Below the pieces are notes generated by a model. It saw only the letters and a list, made by a program, of their open reading frames with translations. It did not search any database and had not been told where the DNA came from. Positions 48,328 through 57,643 of a stretch of DNA of 64,000 bases are shown here, one piece after another; the stretch's first letter is position 1; each line of letters starts with the position of its first letter. The translations under genes and the position numbers were made by a program. This DNA comes from Amycolatopsis taiwanensis DSM 45107 (lineage in GTDB: Bacteria > Actinomycetota > Actinomycetes > Mycobacteriales > Pseudonocardiaceae), in contig NZ_JAFB01000003.1 in assembly GCF_000519205.1 (NCBI RefSeq), positions 331,428-395,427 of the forward strand, in the 5' to 3' direction.

Positions 48328-48423
48328 GGAGTCCTCCCTGGCTCGGCGCCTCAACAGAGTTTGGCAGCAAAAGCGATCAAGAGACGTCACCCGTGGCCGG
48401 TGAACGTGCGCGGCCGTGCATTT

Positions 48424-49542
48424 ATGGGGCAAACTGTCCGCGTGGATACACGGCTTCGTGACGTGAGCATGCCGGCGCGCACGCCGGTCGACACGGAAGA
48501 AATCGGATACGACGAATTGGCGCTGGCGGCGCGAAATCACGGCATGCCGCTGGAAGCGCTGCGTTATGACATCACTCCACCCGGCTTGCATTACACCCTC
48601 GTTCACTACGATATTCCGTGGCTCGACGAGCGCGAATGGCGATTGTCCGTCACGGGCCTGGTCACCGCGCCCGGCGAGTTCTCTCTCGACGACCTTCGCG
48701 CACTGCCGTCACGAACGGTCCGCATCACCATGGAATGCGCCGGCAACGGGCGGGCCCGGCTGCGCCCGCGACCGGTCAGCCAGCCGTGGCTGGTGGAAGC
48801 GGTGGGCACCGCCGAATGGACGGGCGTGCCGCTGGCTCGCGTGCTCGGCGAGATCGGGATGGCCCGCGGCGCGGCTTCCGTCGTGTTCACCGGCGCCGAC
48901 CACGGCACCGAACGCGGCGTCGAACAGGATTACCAGCGCGGGCTTTCACTCGAGGACGCGCTGAACGAGGAAGTGCTGCTCGCGTACGAAATGAACGGCG
49001 CTCCCCTGCCACCGCAACACGGTTACCCGCTGCGGCTGATCGTGCCCGGCTGGTACGGCATGACGAATGTGAAATGGTTACGCGCGATCGAACTGACGGA
49101 GGCGCCGTTCACCGGGTTCCAGATGCTCGCCTACTGCGAGCGGCAGGACGCCGACGACCCCGGCGAACCGGTCACCCGGATCAACGTGCGCGCACTGATG
49201 GTCCCGCCGGGAATGCCCGACTTCATGTCCCGGGCCCGGATCGTGCGGCCCGGGCCGCTGACCCTGACCGGCCGCGCCTGGTCCGGTCACGCGCCCGTCA
49301 CCCGGGTCGAGGTCAGCACCGACGACTGCCGCACCTGGCAACCGGCGACGCTGACGGAAGGCGGGTCCCGGTGGGCGTGGCGGGGCTGGACCTTCGACTG
49401 GACGGCCACACCCGGCCGGCACGTGCTGGCGGTCCGCGCCACCGACGCCGCCGGGGACGCCCAGCCGATCGGCCAACGCTGGAATCGCGGAGGTTTCGCC
49501 AACAACGCCGTGCACCGCGTTGCCCTCGCCTGCATCCCCTGA
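48424..49542 (+). CDS. Sulfite oxidase-like molybdopterin oxidoreductase
   Basis: A 372-residue protein of the sulfite oxidase family: Moco domain with HYDIPWLDEREWRLSVTGLV, MECAGNGRARLRPRPVSQPWLVEAVGTAEWTGVPL (the Cys coordinates molybdenum), GADHGTERGVEQDYQRGL and HGYPLRLIVPGWYGMTNVKWLRAIEL, then a C-terminal Mo-co dimerisation domain (VTRVEVSTDDCRTWQPATL). No signal peptide or haem domain. The start is unclear: no ribosome site precedes 48424 or the later GTG/ATG codons at 48442-48469, and a leaderless transcript is possible. Confidence 0.87.
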   Translation: MGQTVRVDTRLRDVSMPARTPVDTEEIGYDELALAARNHGMPLEALRYDITPPGLHYTLVHYDIPWLDEREWRLSVTGLVTAPGEFSLDDLRALPSRTVRITMECAGNGRARLRPRPVSQPWLVEAVGTAEWTGVPLARVLGEIGMARGAASVVFTGADHGTERGVEQDYQRGLSLEDALNEEVLLAYEMNGAPLPPQHGYPLRLIVPGWYGMTNVKWLRAIELTEAPFTGFQMLAYCERQDADDPGEPVTRINVRALMVPPGMPDFMSRARIVRPGPLTLTGRAWSGHAPVTRVEVSTDDCRTWQPATLTEGGSRWAWRGWTFDWTATPGRHVLAVRATDAAGDAQPIGQRWNRGGFANNAVHRVALACIP

Positions 49543-49594
49543 CCCGCAAAGAAGTTCGATCAAACCGCCGGCGCGGTTCGAAACGCGGGGTCAG
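49539..49594. terminator. Nested inverted repeats between convergent genes
   Basis: An outer pair CTGACCCGC/GCGGGGTCAG and an inner hairpin AACCGC-CGGC-GCGGTT (49563-49578) lie exactly between the sulfite-oxidase-like stop and the end of the convergent ABM-like gene. They overlap both stop codons and fit a bidirectional terminator. Confidence 0.55.
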
Positions 49595-50205
49595 CGGTGT
49601 GCGGCGAAGGACGGGTGGTGCAGGTCGACGAAGGCAGGATCGTCCAACAAGGACATCTCCTCCCGGATCACGCGGGCCACGCCGGGGGCGATCTCCGCCC
49701 GTTCCGCTTCCCTGGCCGCGGCTTCGGTGGTGAAGGCGACGGTTTCGGTGAAGAAGTCGTCCTCGTCGATGGCGACCATCGCGCCCATGATGTCCGGCCG
49801 GTGACGGGACATCAGGTCGCCGGACGCGTCGACCAGTTCGTGCGCCCGCTTACGGTCATTCCGGTCACGCAGGTGGCCCTGCAGGATCTGCACGAAACCC
49901 GCCTCGTCCAGGCCGCCGCCGGCCAGAAGCGTCACGTCCCGGCAGTTGTGGAACGTGACGTCGCCGGCGAAGTTGGCGCTCAGTTCCCGCCACCACTCAG
50001 CCTGCTCGGGCCGCTCGCTGTTGCGGCGCGCCGCCTCCTCGGACTCGAAGCGCACCACCGCGATGTACTTCCCGTCGTCGGTCAGGCCGTAGGTGGCGTC
50101 GAGCCACCCTTCGGCGCCGGGTCCGAGGTCGCGGGGCCAGCGGTCCATCGCCGCCCGAACGCCTTCCGCGTTGCCGACTTCGGCCTGGATGATCTGCATG
50201 AACAT
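49591..50205 (-). CDS. Hypothetical protein with two ABM-like (dimeric alpha/beta-barrel) domains
   Basis: A 204-residue protein that looks like two fused ferredoxin-like repeats (about 1-95: MQIIQAEVGNAEGVRAAMDRW...YIAVVRFESEEAARRN; about 110-195: FVQILQGHLRDRNDRKRAHELVD...TVAFTTEAAAREAE). The fold resembles antibiotic-biosynthesis-monooxygenase-like proteins, though no catalytic residues can be named. AGGAG lies 9 nt before the ATG. Conserved hypothetical; function unknown. Confidence 0.72.
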   Translation of the reverse strand: MFMQIIQAEVGNAEGVRAAMDRWPRDLGPGAEGWLDATYGLTDDGKYIAVVRFESEEAARRNSERPEQAEWWRELSANFAGDVTFHNCRDVTLLAGGGLDEAGFVQILQGHLRDRNDRKRAHELVDASGDLMSRHRPDIMGAMVAIDEDDFFTETVAFTTEAAAREAERAEIAPGVARVIREEMSLLDDPAFVDLHHPSFAAHR

Positions 50206-50236
50206 GGCGGCGATCTCCTAGTCAGTGTTTCAAAGC

Positions 50237-50259
50237 GCGCGCGGAGACCTCCCGCGCGC
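50237..50259 (-). terminator. GC-rich hairpin after the SHOCT gene
   Basis: Arms GCGCGCGG and CCGCGCGC enclose 7 nt, between the SHOCT gene stop and the start of the ABM-like gene, both on the minus strand. It could terminate the SHOCT transcript or attenuate read-through. Confidence 0.4.
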
Positions 50260-50301
50260 CCGCGGTCACCTCGGGCGGAAACACGGACTTCGAGACACGC
50301 T

Positions 50302-50589
50302 CTAGTCAGTCGGTGCCGACGAGTGATGCTGGCGCAGGGTGTCCATCGCCCGGTGGAACTCGTTCTCGTCGATCTCGCCGCGGGCGAACCGCTCGGCCAG
50401 CAACTGCTCGGGGCTGGGACGTGGGGGTTGCGAGCCCCGTGGCCCCATGCCGTGGAACACAGGGCGCCGGCTGAAGTAGCGGACCAACGCCACCAGGCCG
50501 GCGATCACTACTACCCAGAACGCAATGGTGCTCACCGTCCACAGCACGTAACCCCAGCCGCCCATGCCGTTTCCGTACCAATACATCAT
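50302..50589 (-). CDS. SHOCT-domain membrane protein
   Basis: A 95-residue protein: an N-terminal aromatic/Gly stretch (MMYWYGNGMGGWGYVLW), one transmembrane helix (about 18-40) and a C-terminal SHOCT motif (SPEQLLAERFARGEIDENEFHRAMDTLR). SHOCT motifs mediate oligomerisation of short membrane-linked proteins. GGAG lies 8 nt before the ATG. Divergent from qcrB with about 220 bp between. Confidence 0.88.
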   Translation of the reverse strand: MMYWYGNGMGGWGYVLWTVSTIAFWVVVIAGLVALVRYFSRRPVFHGMGPRGSQPPRPSPEQLLAERFARGEIDENEFHRAMDTLRQHHSSAPTD

Positions 50590-50806
50590 GACGGCGTCTC
50601 CATGTCTTCGGTCCGCGATTCCTGCTTCCAGCGTGCCCGCACGCATCCGCCGGGTCGATGGACCAACGGCTCCACGGGTCAGGCCCAAAGTCCCGGCCAG
50701 GTTGTGCTGATGGTGCGCCACCAGATCGTGCGCGACCTCGGCACCGGTGGCCGTTGCGGACCCGAACCGCGGGTTTGCCGGGGAAACGGCGGGGTAATCG
50801 GCGGCG
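50590..50806. promoter_or_regulatory. Divergent region SHOCT gene / qcrB
   Basis: 217 bp between divergent starts. The SHOCT side contains the ribosome site and purine-rich sequence; no inverted repeat or convincing promoter hexamers stand out. Confidence 0.25.
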
Positions 50807-52456
50807 GTGAGCAGGCTGACCACGCCCACCAGGGGGTCGAGCCTGGCCCAGCGGCAGGCGGCCAGGGCGGCGGAGGACGCCGACCAGCGTTATCACCTCG
50901 CGTCCGGCCTGCGGCGGCAGATGAACAAGGTGTTCCCGACGCACTGGTCGTTCCTGCTGGGCGAGATCGCGCTCTACAGCTTCATCGTGCTGATCGCGAC
51001 CGGCGTGTACCTGACCTTCTTCTTCGACCCGTCCATGGTCGAGGTCACCTACCGCGGCAGCTACCCGCTCCTGCAGGGAGTGGAGATGTCGCGGGCGTTC
51101 GAAAGCACCCTCAACATCTCGTTCGACGTGCGGGGCGGGTTGTTCGTCCGGCAGTTCCATCACTGGGCGGCGTTGGTCTTCGTCGCCGCCATCATGGTGC
51201 ACATGTTCCGGATCTTCTTCACCGGAGCGTTCCGCCGGCCCCGCGAGGCGAACTGGGTGATCGGCGTCCTGCTCCTGATCCTGGGCATGTTCGAGGGATT
51301 CTTCGGCTACTCACTGCCCGACGACCTGCTCTCCGGTACCGGCATCCGGGTGACGCTGTCGGGCATCGTGCTCTCGATTCCGGTGATCGGCACCTGGCTG
51401 CACTGGGCGATCTTCGGCGGCGAGTTCCCCGGCGACCTCATCGTGCCCCGGATGTACACGCTGCACATCCTGCTGCTGCCCGGCATCATGCTGGCCCTGA
51501 TCGGGATCCACCTGGCCCTGGTGTGGTACCAGAAGCACACCCAGTTCCCGGGGGTACGGCACAAGGAGACCAACGTCGTCGGCATCCGCATCATGCCGAT
51601 GTTCGCGCTCAAGTCCGGCGCGTTCTTCGCCGTGGTCACCGCGGTGCTCGCGATCATGGGCGGGATCTTCCAGATCAACCCGATCTGGCTCTACGGTCCC
51701 TACAACCCGGCCATGACCAGCGCGGGCTCACAGCCCGACTGGTACCTCGGCTGGGCCGACGGGCTGCTGCGGATCTTCCCGTCGTGGGAGCTGTACCTGG
51801 GCAACTACATGGTGCCCGCGGTCTTCTTCGCCGGGGTGTGCGGCATGGGCGCCATCTTCACCGTGCTGTTGAGCTATCCGTTCCTGGAACGGAAGCTCTC
51901 CGGCGACACCGCGCATCACAACCTGCTGCAACGGCCGCGGGACGTGCCGGTGCGCACCAGCCTGGGTGCCATGGGCCTGGCGTTCTTCGCCGTGATCGAA
52001 GCGTCCGGCTTCAACGACATCATCGCCTACCAGTTCCGCATCTCGCTCAACGCGACGGTCTGGGCGGGCCGCATCGGCGTGCTGCTGCTCCCGCCGCTGG
52101 CGTACTTCGTGGCGTACCGGATCTGTCTCGGACTGCAACGCGCGGACCGCGCGGTGCTCGAGCACGGCCTCGAAACCGGCATCATCAAACGGTTGCCGCA
52201 CGGTCAGTTCATCGAGTTGCACCAGCCGCTCGGCGGCGTGGACTCCCACGGTCACCCGATCCCGCTGGAGTACCAGGGAGCGCCGGTGCCGAAGAGGATC
52301 AACAAGCTCGGGCTGGGTGGCCAGCCGGTGCCGGGCACCCTGCTGCGGCCCGACCCGCCCGAGGAGGTCCAGGCGTTGGAGCGGGCCCGCACCGAACAAG
52401 CGAAGCGCCGCGAGGCGGCCTTGACCAGCGGTCGCGGAGAGTCCGAGGAGTCATAG
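50807..52456 (+). CDS. qcrB: Cytochrome bc1 complex cytochrome b subunit, orphan copy
   Basis: A 549-residue membrane protein of the actinobacterial QcrB type. Seen: helices with haem-ligand histidines ([38 protein letters not shown] and [30 protein letters not shown]), the quinol-site region near [39 protein letters not shown], and the long hydrophilic C-terminal tail of actinobacterial forms. The partners qcrC and qcrA and the cytochrome oxidase genes are absent nearby, so this is probably a second copy or an alternative quinol dehydrogenase part. Its end overlaps the convergent DUF3040 gene by 6 nt. Confidence 0.9.
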   Translation: MSRLTTPTRGSSLAQRQAARAAEDADQRYHLASGLRRQMNKVFPTHWSFLLGEIALYSFIVLIATGVYLTFFFDPSMVEVTYRGSYPLLQGVEMSRAFESTLNISFDVRGGLFVRQFHHWAALVFVAAIMVHMFRIFFTGAFRRPREANWVIGVLLLILGMFEGFFGYSLPDDLLSGTGIRVTLSGIVLSIPVIGTWLHWAIFGGEFPGDLIVPRMYTLHILLLPGIMLALIGIHLALVWYQKHTQFPGVRHKETNVVGIRIMPMFALKSGAFFAVVTAVLAIMGGIFQINPIWLYGPYNPAMTSAGSQPDWYLGWADGLLRIFPSWELYLGNYMVPAVFFAGVCGMGAIFTVLLSYPFLERKLSGDTAHHNLLQRPRDVPVRTSLGAMGLAFFAVIEASGFNDIIAYQFRISLNATVWAGRIGVLLLPPLAYFVAYRICLGLQRADRAVLEHGLETGIIKRLPHGQFIELHQPLGGVDSHGHPIPLEYQGAPVPKRINKLGLGGQPVPGTLLRPDPPEEVQALERARTEQAKRREAALTSGRGESEES

Positions 52457-52720
52457 CCTGCTCGTGGGCGGCCACAGGATGTGCGCGGCCAGGGCCGTGA
52501 CGACCACCGCGGCGCTGGCCAGCAACAACGGGAAGCTGGCCAGCACCACGCTCGCGACGAACAACGCCGTCCCCGCCAGGTCCGCGACGAGGCAGAGGGC
52601 CCCGCGCTGACGGCGATGCGGCAACACCGCGTCCCGCAACGACCGTGCGAAGCCCGGGTCCTCGGTCTCGAACCACCGCTCGATGCCGCTGAGCTGCTCA
52701 CGCTCCCAGGAGCTGCCCAT
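52451..52720 (-). CDS. DUF3040-domain membrane protein
   Basis: An 89-residue protein: soluble N-terminus [19 protein letters not shown], typical of the actinobacterial DUF3040 family (L..IEr.L...DP.fa..l), then two hydrophobic helices (about 40-60 and 62-82). Function unknown; members are common single genes in actinomycetes. Convergent with qcrB, overlapping by 6 nt. Confidence 0.85.
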   Translation of the reverse strand: MGSSWEREQLSGIERWFETEDPGFARSLRDAVLPHRRQRGALCLVADLAGTALFVASVVLASFPLLLASAAVVVTALAAHILWPPTSRL

Positions 52721-52907
52721 GCGACCGGGCTACCCGCCGGCGTCGGCGTCAATCCCGGCCAATCCCGTCGTTGTGGAAAAACCTCACCCACAGCAGGCGA
52801 TCCGCGAATCGCCGCATCGCGGCACGGTGCGAGGCAGCGGGCTTCCCGGACAGGCCACGCACCGGCGCGCGGGCGGCAGTGGTGACAGCCCCCGGCGAGG
52901 AGACGTC

Positions 52908-53147
52908 ATGTTCACGCACCACCGGTCTCACTACCAGGCCACCAACCGGACCAGGGTCCCGATGAGGTGGATCGCGGCGCTCGTCGTACTGGCGATCGCC
53001 ATCACGTTCGTCGTGCAGAACCGCGAGCGGGTGACGGTCACCTTGTTCATCACGGCGGCCTCCGGACCGTTGTGGATCGCGCTCGCCTGTGTCCTGTTCT
53101 TGGGCGTGACGTGTGGGTACCTGCTCGCCCACCACCGGTGCAGGTAG
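52908..53147 (+). CDS. LapA/DUF1049-like small membrane protein
   Basis: A 79-residue protein with a basic N-terminus and two hydrophobic helices (about 20-37 and 48-70) joined by VQNRERVTVTLF, the hallmark of LapA (lipopolysaccharide assembly A/DUF1049) proteins. GAGGAG lies just upstream of the ATG. Longer upstream frames have no coding character. Probably structural in the membrane; role in Gram-positives unknown. Confidence 0.8.
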   Translation: MFTHHRSHYQATNRTRVPMRWIAALVVLAIAITFVVQNRERVTVTLFITAASGPLWIALACVLFLGVTCGYLLAHHRCR

Positions 53148-53170
53148 TGGGGGGCGTCGGGAGAAATCCG

Positions 53171-53199
53171 TTGCCGCACCGGCGATCTTCGGCTACAAC
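53171..53199 (+). promoter_or_regulatory. Candidate leaderless promoter of the LLM gene
   Basis: TTGCCG (53171-53176), a 17-bp spacer and TACAAC (53194-53199) place the expected transcription start at or next to the GTG at 53206. There is no ribosome site, so the messenger is probably leaderless. Confidence 0.5.
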
Positions 53200-53205
53200 G
53201 GTTCC

Positions 53206-54078
53206 GTGGTTGCTCTCGGCGCGGTCTTCCGGCCCCAGTCCCCTCCCGAACAACTCCGCGACGTCGCCGTCGCCGCCGACGAGGCCGGGCTGGAGCAACT
53301 ATGGCTGTGGGAGGACTGCTTCTTCGAAAGCGGGATCGCCAGCGCTGCCGCGGTCCTCGCGTGGACCCGGCGGCTACGGGTGGGCATCGGCGTGCTGCCC
53401 GTACCGCTGCGCAACGTCGCCCTGACCGCGATGGAAACGGCCACGCTGGACCGGATGTTTCCGGGGCGGTTCATGCTTGGCCTTGGCCACGGCGTTCAGG
53501 ATTGGATGGGGCAGGTCGGCGCGCGAGCCGGGTCACCGCTGACCTTGCTGCGTGAGCAGTTCACGGCGATCCGGGCGCTGCTGCGGGGCGAACGCGTGAC
53601 CACCGACGGTCGTTACGTGAAGCTCGACGACGTCGCCCTCGGCTGGCCACCGTCCACCGCGCCGGCCGTGTTCGCCGCCGCGGGTGGCCCGCGGACGCTG
53701 CGACTGGTCGGGGAGGTCGCGGACGGAACCATCCTCGACGAGCGCAACTCGCCGGACACCGTCCGCCGGGCCGTCGAGCTCATCGACGCCGGCCGCGCGG
53801 CGGCGGGTCGTACCGATCACCACGAGGTGGTGTCGTATCTCAACGCGGCGACCGGACCGGACGGCCCGGACCGGCTGCGGGCCGAGCTCGAATCCCGGGG
53901 CCAGGCACCGAACTCCGAAGTCGGGGTCGCCGGAGACGCCGAAACCGTGGCGAAGGCCGTCCTGCGGCTGGTGAACGCCGGGGCAGGCACGGTTGTCCTG
54001 GTGCCCACCGCCGACGAACCGGATCCAGCCGGTTTCGTCCGTTTCGTCGCCGAAAAAGTCCGCCCCCTCGTCCCCTAG
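53206..54078 (+). CDS. LLM-class flavin-dependent oxidoreductase (F420- or FMN-dependent)
   Basis: A 290-residue luciferase-like TIM barrel: GLEQLWLWEDCFFESGIASAAAVLAWTRRLRVGIGVLPVPLRNVALTAMETATLDRMFPGRFMLGLGHG, then PAVFAAAGGPRTLRLVGEVADGTIL and DHHEVVSYLN. The pattern fits F420-dependent members common in actinomycetes, but the cofactor cannot be settled from sequence. Start GTG 53206 gives the normal family N-terminus. A 21-bp repeat array follows about 60 bp after the stop. Confidence 0.87.
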   Translation: MVALGAVFRPQSPPEQLRDVAVAADEAGLEQLWLWEDCFFESGIASAAAVLAWTRRLRVGIGVLPVPLRNVALTAMETATLDRMFPGRFMLGLGHGVQDWMGQVGARAGSPLTLLREQFTAIRALLRGERVTTDGRYVKLDDVALGWPPSTAPAVFAAAGGPRTLRLVGEVADGTILDERNSPDTVRRAVELIDAGRAAAGRTDHHEVVSYLNAATGPDGPDRLRAELESRGQAPNSEVGVAGDAETVAKAVLRLVNAGAGTVVLVPTADEPDPAGFVRFVAEKVRPLVP

Positions 54079-54120
54079 CTCCCCCGTCCGCCCCGCCCGT
54101 CCGCCCTGCCCGTCCGCCCG

Positions 54121-54305
54121 CCTCGGCGTGTCCCCGGCCCAGGCACGCGAGTTCCCGGTCCAGACGCCTGAGTTCCGGGCCCAGGCACGCGAGTTCCCGG
54201 TTCAGGCACCTGAGTTCCGGGCCCAGGTGCCTGAGTTCCCGGTTCGGGAAGGTGTGTCCCCGGTTCGGACACGCATGTCCCCGGTTCAGGGCAACAAGTT
54301 GTACC
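54121..54305. repeat. Seven to eight 21-bp tandem repeats (family 1, array C, inverted)
   Basis: Units begin at 54138, 54159, 54180, 54201, 54222, 54243 and 54264, with partial units at both ends. Two subtypes alternate: CCCAGGCACGCGAGTTCCCGG and TTCAGGCACCTGAGTTCCGGG. Read on the minus strand they match arrays at 6615 and 14910 (GGAACTCxGGTGCCTGAA core). The array fills most of the 328-bp gap between convergent LLM and GNAT genes; nothing else was seen in that gap. Confidence 0.85.
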
Positions 54306-54406
54306 TTCGCGAGGCCAGTTTCCCCGACAAACTCCGCATTGACACGCAAAGTCCATTATGGACAGTAGCGAGACACTCCGGTCGGCCGGGATGCCCGGTC
54401 CATGCG

Positions 54407-55345
54407 TTATCTCGCAACCTTGATCAGCGGCACGTCGTGGCTCAACTCGCGAAAGCCCACGCCGTAGTACATGTTCCGGGCGGCCGGATGGGCCGGCGCG
54501 CCGAGACAGGCGACCAGCATGCGGTCCGCGCCGACCGAGCGGGCCAGTTGCATACCGTGGAGCTGCAACGCGGTGCCCAACCCCTGTCGCCGGAATTCCC
54601 GGTGCGTGCCCACGGGCTCGAACTCGGCGGTTCGGGTCACCTCGTCCAGCCAGATGATCGCGGTCGCGGCGAGCGTGCCGTCCGGTGCCGCGATCAGCAC
54701 ATGCAGATCGGCCCGATACGGCCAGGTCCGCCGGACCCGCTCGAACGCGGCCTCGGTGAGGCTGGACGAATGCCAGGCGTCACAATGCGCCTTGACCGCG
54801 TCGGCCACCGATACGTCCCCGGCCGTCAGAAACCGGAATCCCTTGGGCAGCACCGGTTCCGGCACGTCGGTCAGCTCCCGCACATTGAACTGGTGCCAGG
54901 ACCCGTCGTCCGAACCGGTTTCCGCGTCGAAAGCGTAGCCGTGTGCGGTGGCGATGGCACGGGCCTGGACATCCGCGTCCTGCAGGATCAGCGACCGGTC
55001 GGCGTCGCCCGCCGTTTCGTCGTACCAGTCCAGGATCTCGGTCAACAGCTCCGGCCGGTCCGGATGCACCTGGCAGATCAGGTTCGCCGTCTTGACCGCA
55101 CGGAACTTCCCGTCGCTGCGCGGGATCCGGTAGGGCAGCTGCACCCACCCCCATCCGGTCAGCCGCCCGTCGACGAACCAGAGCCGGTGCCGCCAGAACC
55201 GGTTGAGCGCATCGAAGTCCTTGGCCCAGACCCAGGCCAGTTCGCCGACGGTCGCGTCGCCGTTCACCAGTTCCGGCCGCAGTGCGGTCACCTGCTGGGC
55301 CAGGTCCTGCATCAGGCGGAGGTCGACCGGGGCAAGATCACTCAT
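54407..55345 (-). CDS. GNAT-family N-acetyltransferase, two-domain
   Basis: A 312-residue protein. The C-terminal half is a full GNAT domain with ATAIIWLDEVTRTAEFEPVGTHREFRRQGLGTALQLHGMQLARSVGADRMLVACLG; the acetyl-CoA loop is RRQGLG, and AARNMYYGVGFREL follows. The N-terminal half (strands plus DRSLILQDADVQARAIATAHGY) is a degenerate GNAT-like fold. Such tandem GNATs acetylate small molecules or antibiotics; the substrate is unknown. The gene stands alone. Confidence 0.87.
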   Translation of the reverse strand: MSDLAPVDLRLMQDLAQQVTALRPELVNGDATVGELAWVWAKDFDALNRFWRHRLWFVDGRLTGWGWVQLPYRIPRSDGKFRAVKTANLICQVHPDRPELLTEILDWYDETAGDADRSLILQDADVQARAIATAHGYAFDAETGSDDGSWHQFNVRELTDVPEPVLPKGFRFLTAGDVSVADAVKAHCDAWHSSSLTEAAFERVRRTWPYRADLHVLIAAPDGTLAATAIIWLDEVTRTAEFEPVGTHREFRRQGLGTALQLHGMQLARSVGADRMLVACLGAPAHPAARNMYYGVGFRELSHDVPLIKVAR

Positions 55346-55467
55346 GCGGCGACTGTGACAGGGCCGGACCGTCCTGTCGACGGAATTCGGTCAGGGCAAA
55401 GGCATCCGACCGTCGAGCAAGGACGCCAAACCGTTGTCGTTGTCGCGCACGCACCCGTGTGCGCCGA

Positions 55468-56145
55468 TCAGCTCGGCGCGTCGATCAGCCCCTCGCGGAT
55501 GGCGAACAGCGCCGCCTGGGTGCGGGACGGCAACTGCAGCTTGGTGAGCACGTGGCTGACGTGGGTACGCGCGGTCCGTTCGCTGATGGACAGCTCAGTG
55601 GCGATCTGCCGGTTCGACATCCCCCGGCCCACCAGGGTCAGGATCGTGCGCTCGCGGGCGGTCAGCGCGGCCAGCCCCATCGGCGGCGACACCAGCTGCC
55701 GGGTCAGCCGCCCGGCCACCGCCGGGTCCAGGTGCACCTCGCCCCGCGCGGCCGCCTTGATCGCCGCCGCCACCTCGTCCGGGTCGGCGTCCTTGAGCAG
55801 GTAGCCGGCGGCGCCCGCCTGCAACGCGGCGTGCACCCGTTCCGTCTCGCCGAAGCTGGTCAACACGACGACGCGGACTTCGGGGTACTTCGCGACGATC
55901 GAGCCGATCGCGCTTATGCCGTCCAGGCGGGGCATCAAAACGTCCATCAGCACGACCTTCGGCAGCGACCGCTGGCTGGCCAGCCGCGCCAGCTGGGCGA
56001 GCGCATCCTGGCCGTCCACCGCCTCGGCGACCACCTCGATCCCGTCGGCGCTCTCCAGATACGCGGCGAGGCCGCGGCGCACCACCGCGTGGTCGTCGAC
56101 GACCATCACACCGATCACGTCATGTCCCGTCATGGCCGGTGTCAT
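55468..56145 (-). CDS. NarL/LuxR-family response regulator
   Basis: A 225-residue regulator: receiver (VMVVDDHAVVRRGLAAYLE, phospho-acceptor in VLMDVLMPRLDG, Lys in YLLKDADPDEV) and a LuxR helix-turn-helix (LTARERTILTLVGRGMSNRQIATELSISERTARTHVSHVLTKLQL). The ATG at 56145 overlaps the stop of the sensor kinase (4 nt). It forms a two-component pair with that kinase; targets are unknown. Confidence 0.92.
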   Translation of the reverse strand: MTPAMTGHDVIGVMVVDDHAVVRRGLAAYLESADGIEVVAEAVDGQDALAQLARLASQRSLPKVVLMDVLMPRLDGISAIGSIVAKYPEVRVVVLTSFGETERVHAALQAGAAGYLLKDADPDEVAAAIKAAARGEVHLDPAVAGRLTRQLVSPPMGLAALTARERTILTLVGRGMSNRQIATELSISERTARTHVSHVLTKLQLPSRTQAALFAIREGLIDAPS

Positions 56146-57407
56146 GCCTGACCGTCCGCGTACGGCACCATCAACCTGACCCGGACCCGCGCACCGTCGG
56201 CGGTGTTCCCGATTTCCATCGTGCCCCTCCATCTCTGCGCTCGTTCCCGCATCGATACCAGGCCGAGCGCGTTGGCGCGTGGTTCACCGGCCAGCCCGAC
56301 GCCGTTGTCGTTGATTTTCACGGTGAGCTGGCGGCCCGTCGCGGCAAACGAGACGACGGCCTTCGTCGCCTGCGCGTGTTTGACCACGTTGTGCAGGGCC
56401 TCCTGCACGATGCGATAAAGATCCTCGGCGAGTTCGGTGGGCAGCTCCGCCAGCTCGCCCGCGCGGATCTCTATGCGGACCCCCGAGGAAGCCTGCACCG
56501 ACTCGGCCAGGGTCCGCACGGCATCGATCAGGTTGCGCCCGCCCAGTTCCAGCGGATGCAGCTGCAGGATCAGGCTGCGCAGGTCGGCGAGCGCGTTCTG
56601 GGCCAGCCCCAGCAGTTCGTCGGCGACCAGGCGGACCTTGTCCCCGCTGGCGGTGTCGGCGTCCCCGACCTGCGCGCGCAGCGCCTTGGCGTGCATCCGC
56701 ATCGAAAACACCTGCTGCACCACGGAATCGTGCAGCTCGCGGGCCAGCCGGGCCCGTTCCTCCAGTTGCGCGTCCTGCCGCGAACGGGCCAGCAGGTCGG
56801 CGGAGTCGACCGCCATCGCCGCCTGGTCGGCCATGGCTTCGAGGAACTCGAACTCTTCCTGGCTGGGATCCTCGCCCGGCGAATAGAAAGCGTTGAGGAC
56901 GCCGAGCGCGCGACCCCGGACGATGAGCGGCACCGTGGCGAAGCTGTCCCACTGCGGCGCGCCCATGATCCGGTGCAGCGGCCCCCAGCGCGGGTCGGCC
57001 ATCACGGCGGCCTTCCGATGTGGCACGACGATCGTTTCCTGGCTCTGGAACGACTCGACGAAATACATCCGGGCGCCGAGCTTGCGGCATTCCTCGAACC
57101 GTTCGGGGAAGTCGTCGGCGTCGATGAACCCCGCCTTCCCGATCAGGCGCATGGTGCCGCCCTCGACCCGCAGGATCTGGACGGCGGAGATGTGCGTGGC
57201 CTGGACGACCTCGCGGGCGACGACATCCAGCGTGACGCTCAGCGACGCTTCGTCGGCGACGCTGGAGGCGGCCCGGGCGATGGCCGCCAGCCGCCGTTGG
57301 CGTCGCCGCACGCCGTCCTCAGCGGGTGGCTGGCCGCAATCGGGGCACACTGCGTTGGTCATCGCCTCGGCCACGCTGACTCCTTCGTGCAGCGTCGTCA
57401 TCCGCAT
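56142..57407 (-). CDS. GAF-domain sensor histidine kinase (HisKA_3 type)
   Basis: A 421-residue soluble kinase. An N-terminal Cys pair (CPDCGQPP) suggests a small metal site. A GAF domain follows (about 55-205), then HisKA_3 with the phospho-acceptor in RLARELHDSVVQQVFSMRM and an HATPase domain (EALHNVVKHAQATKAVV, DNGVGL, GLVSMRERAQRWRG). It has no transmembrane helix, so it senses something cytoplasmic, perhaps oxygen, redox or a small ligand through GAF. DevS/NreB-like in layout. Confidence 0.92.
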   Translation of the reverse strand: MRMTTLHEGVSVAEAMTNAVCPDCGQPPAEDGVRRRQRRLAAIARAASSVADEASLSVTLDVVAREVVQATHISAVQILRVEGGTMRLIGKAGFIDADDFPERFEECRKLGARMYFVESFQSQETIVVPHRKAAVMADPRWGPLHRIMGAPQWDSFATVPLIVRGRALGVLNAFYSPGEDPSQEEFEFLEAMADQAAMAVDSADLLARSRQDAQLEERARLARELHDSVVQQVFSMRMHAKALRAQVGDADTASGDKVRLVADELLGLAQNALADLRSLILQLHPLELGGRNLIDAVRTLAESVQASSGVRIEIRAGELAELPTELAEDLYRIVQEALHNVVKHAQATKAVVSFAATGRQLTVKINDNGVGLAGEPRANALGLVSMRERAQRWRGTMEIGNTADGARVRVRLMVPYADGQA

Positions 57408-57643
57408 CGGTCACCGGGTTCCTAGTTTGTGTGCATCGGCATGGCATTCGCAAGTACGATGCCGCCCGGCCCCGGGGCCGGGCGCAGACGACTCGAACCC
57501 GCCGAGACAAATGTCGCGCCGCCGGTGCGGCAATTCTTCGAACTCCCGGACACCGGCCCGGTAAATGCCGCGCGAGTATGGCTGACAATGCGTTCGCTGC
57601 CGCACAATCGGCGCATGTCCCGGGAAGCGATCGTCAGCTAGGA
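57408..57643. promoter_or_regulatory. Divergent region histidine kinase / GntR regulator
   Basis: 236 bp between divergent starts. No clear inverted repeat was found. An AT-richer part near 57560-57640 probably holds the GntR promoter. AGGA directly abuts the GntR ATG, closer than usual for a ribosome site. Confidence 0.25.

Noticed and set aside
48361..48423. Upstream extension of the sulfite-oxidase-like gene to 48361
   Set aside because: Residues are basic and unlike family N-termini, and they overlap the GMC gene's upstream region.
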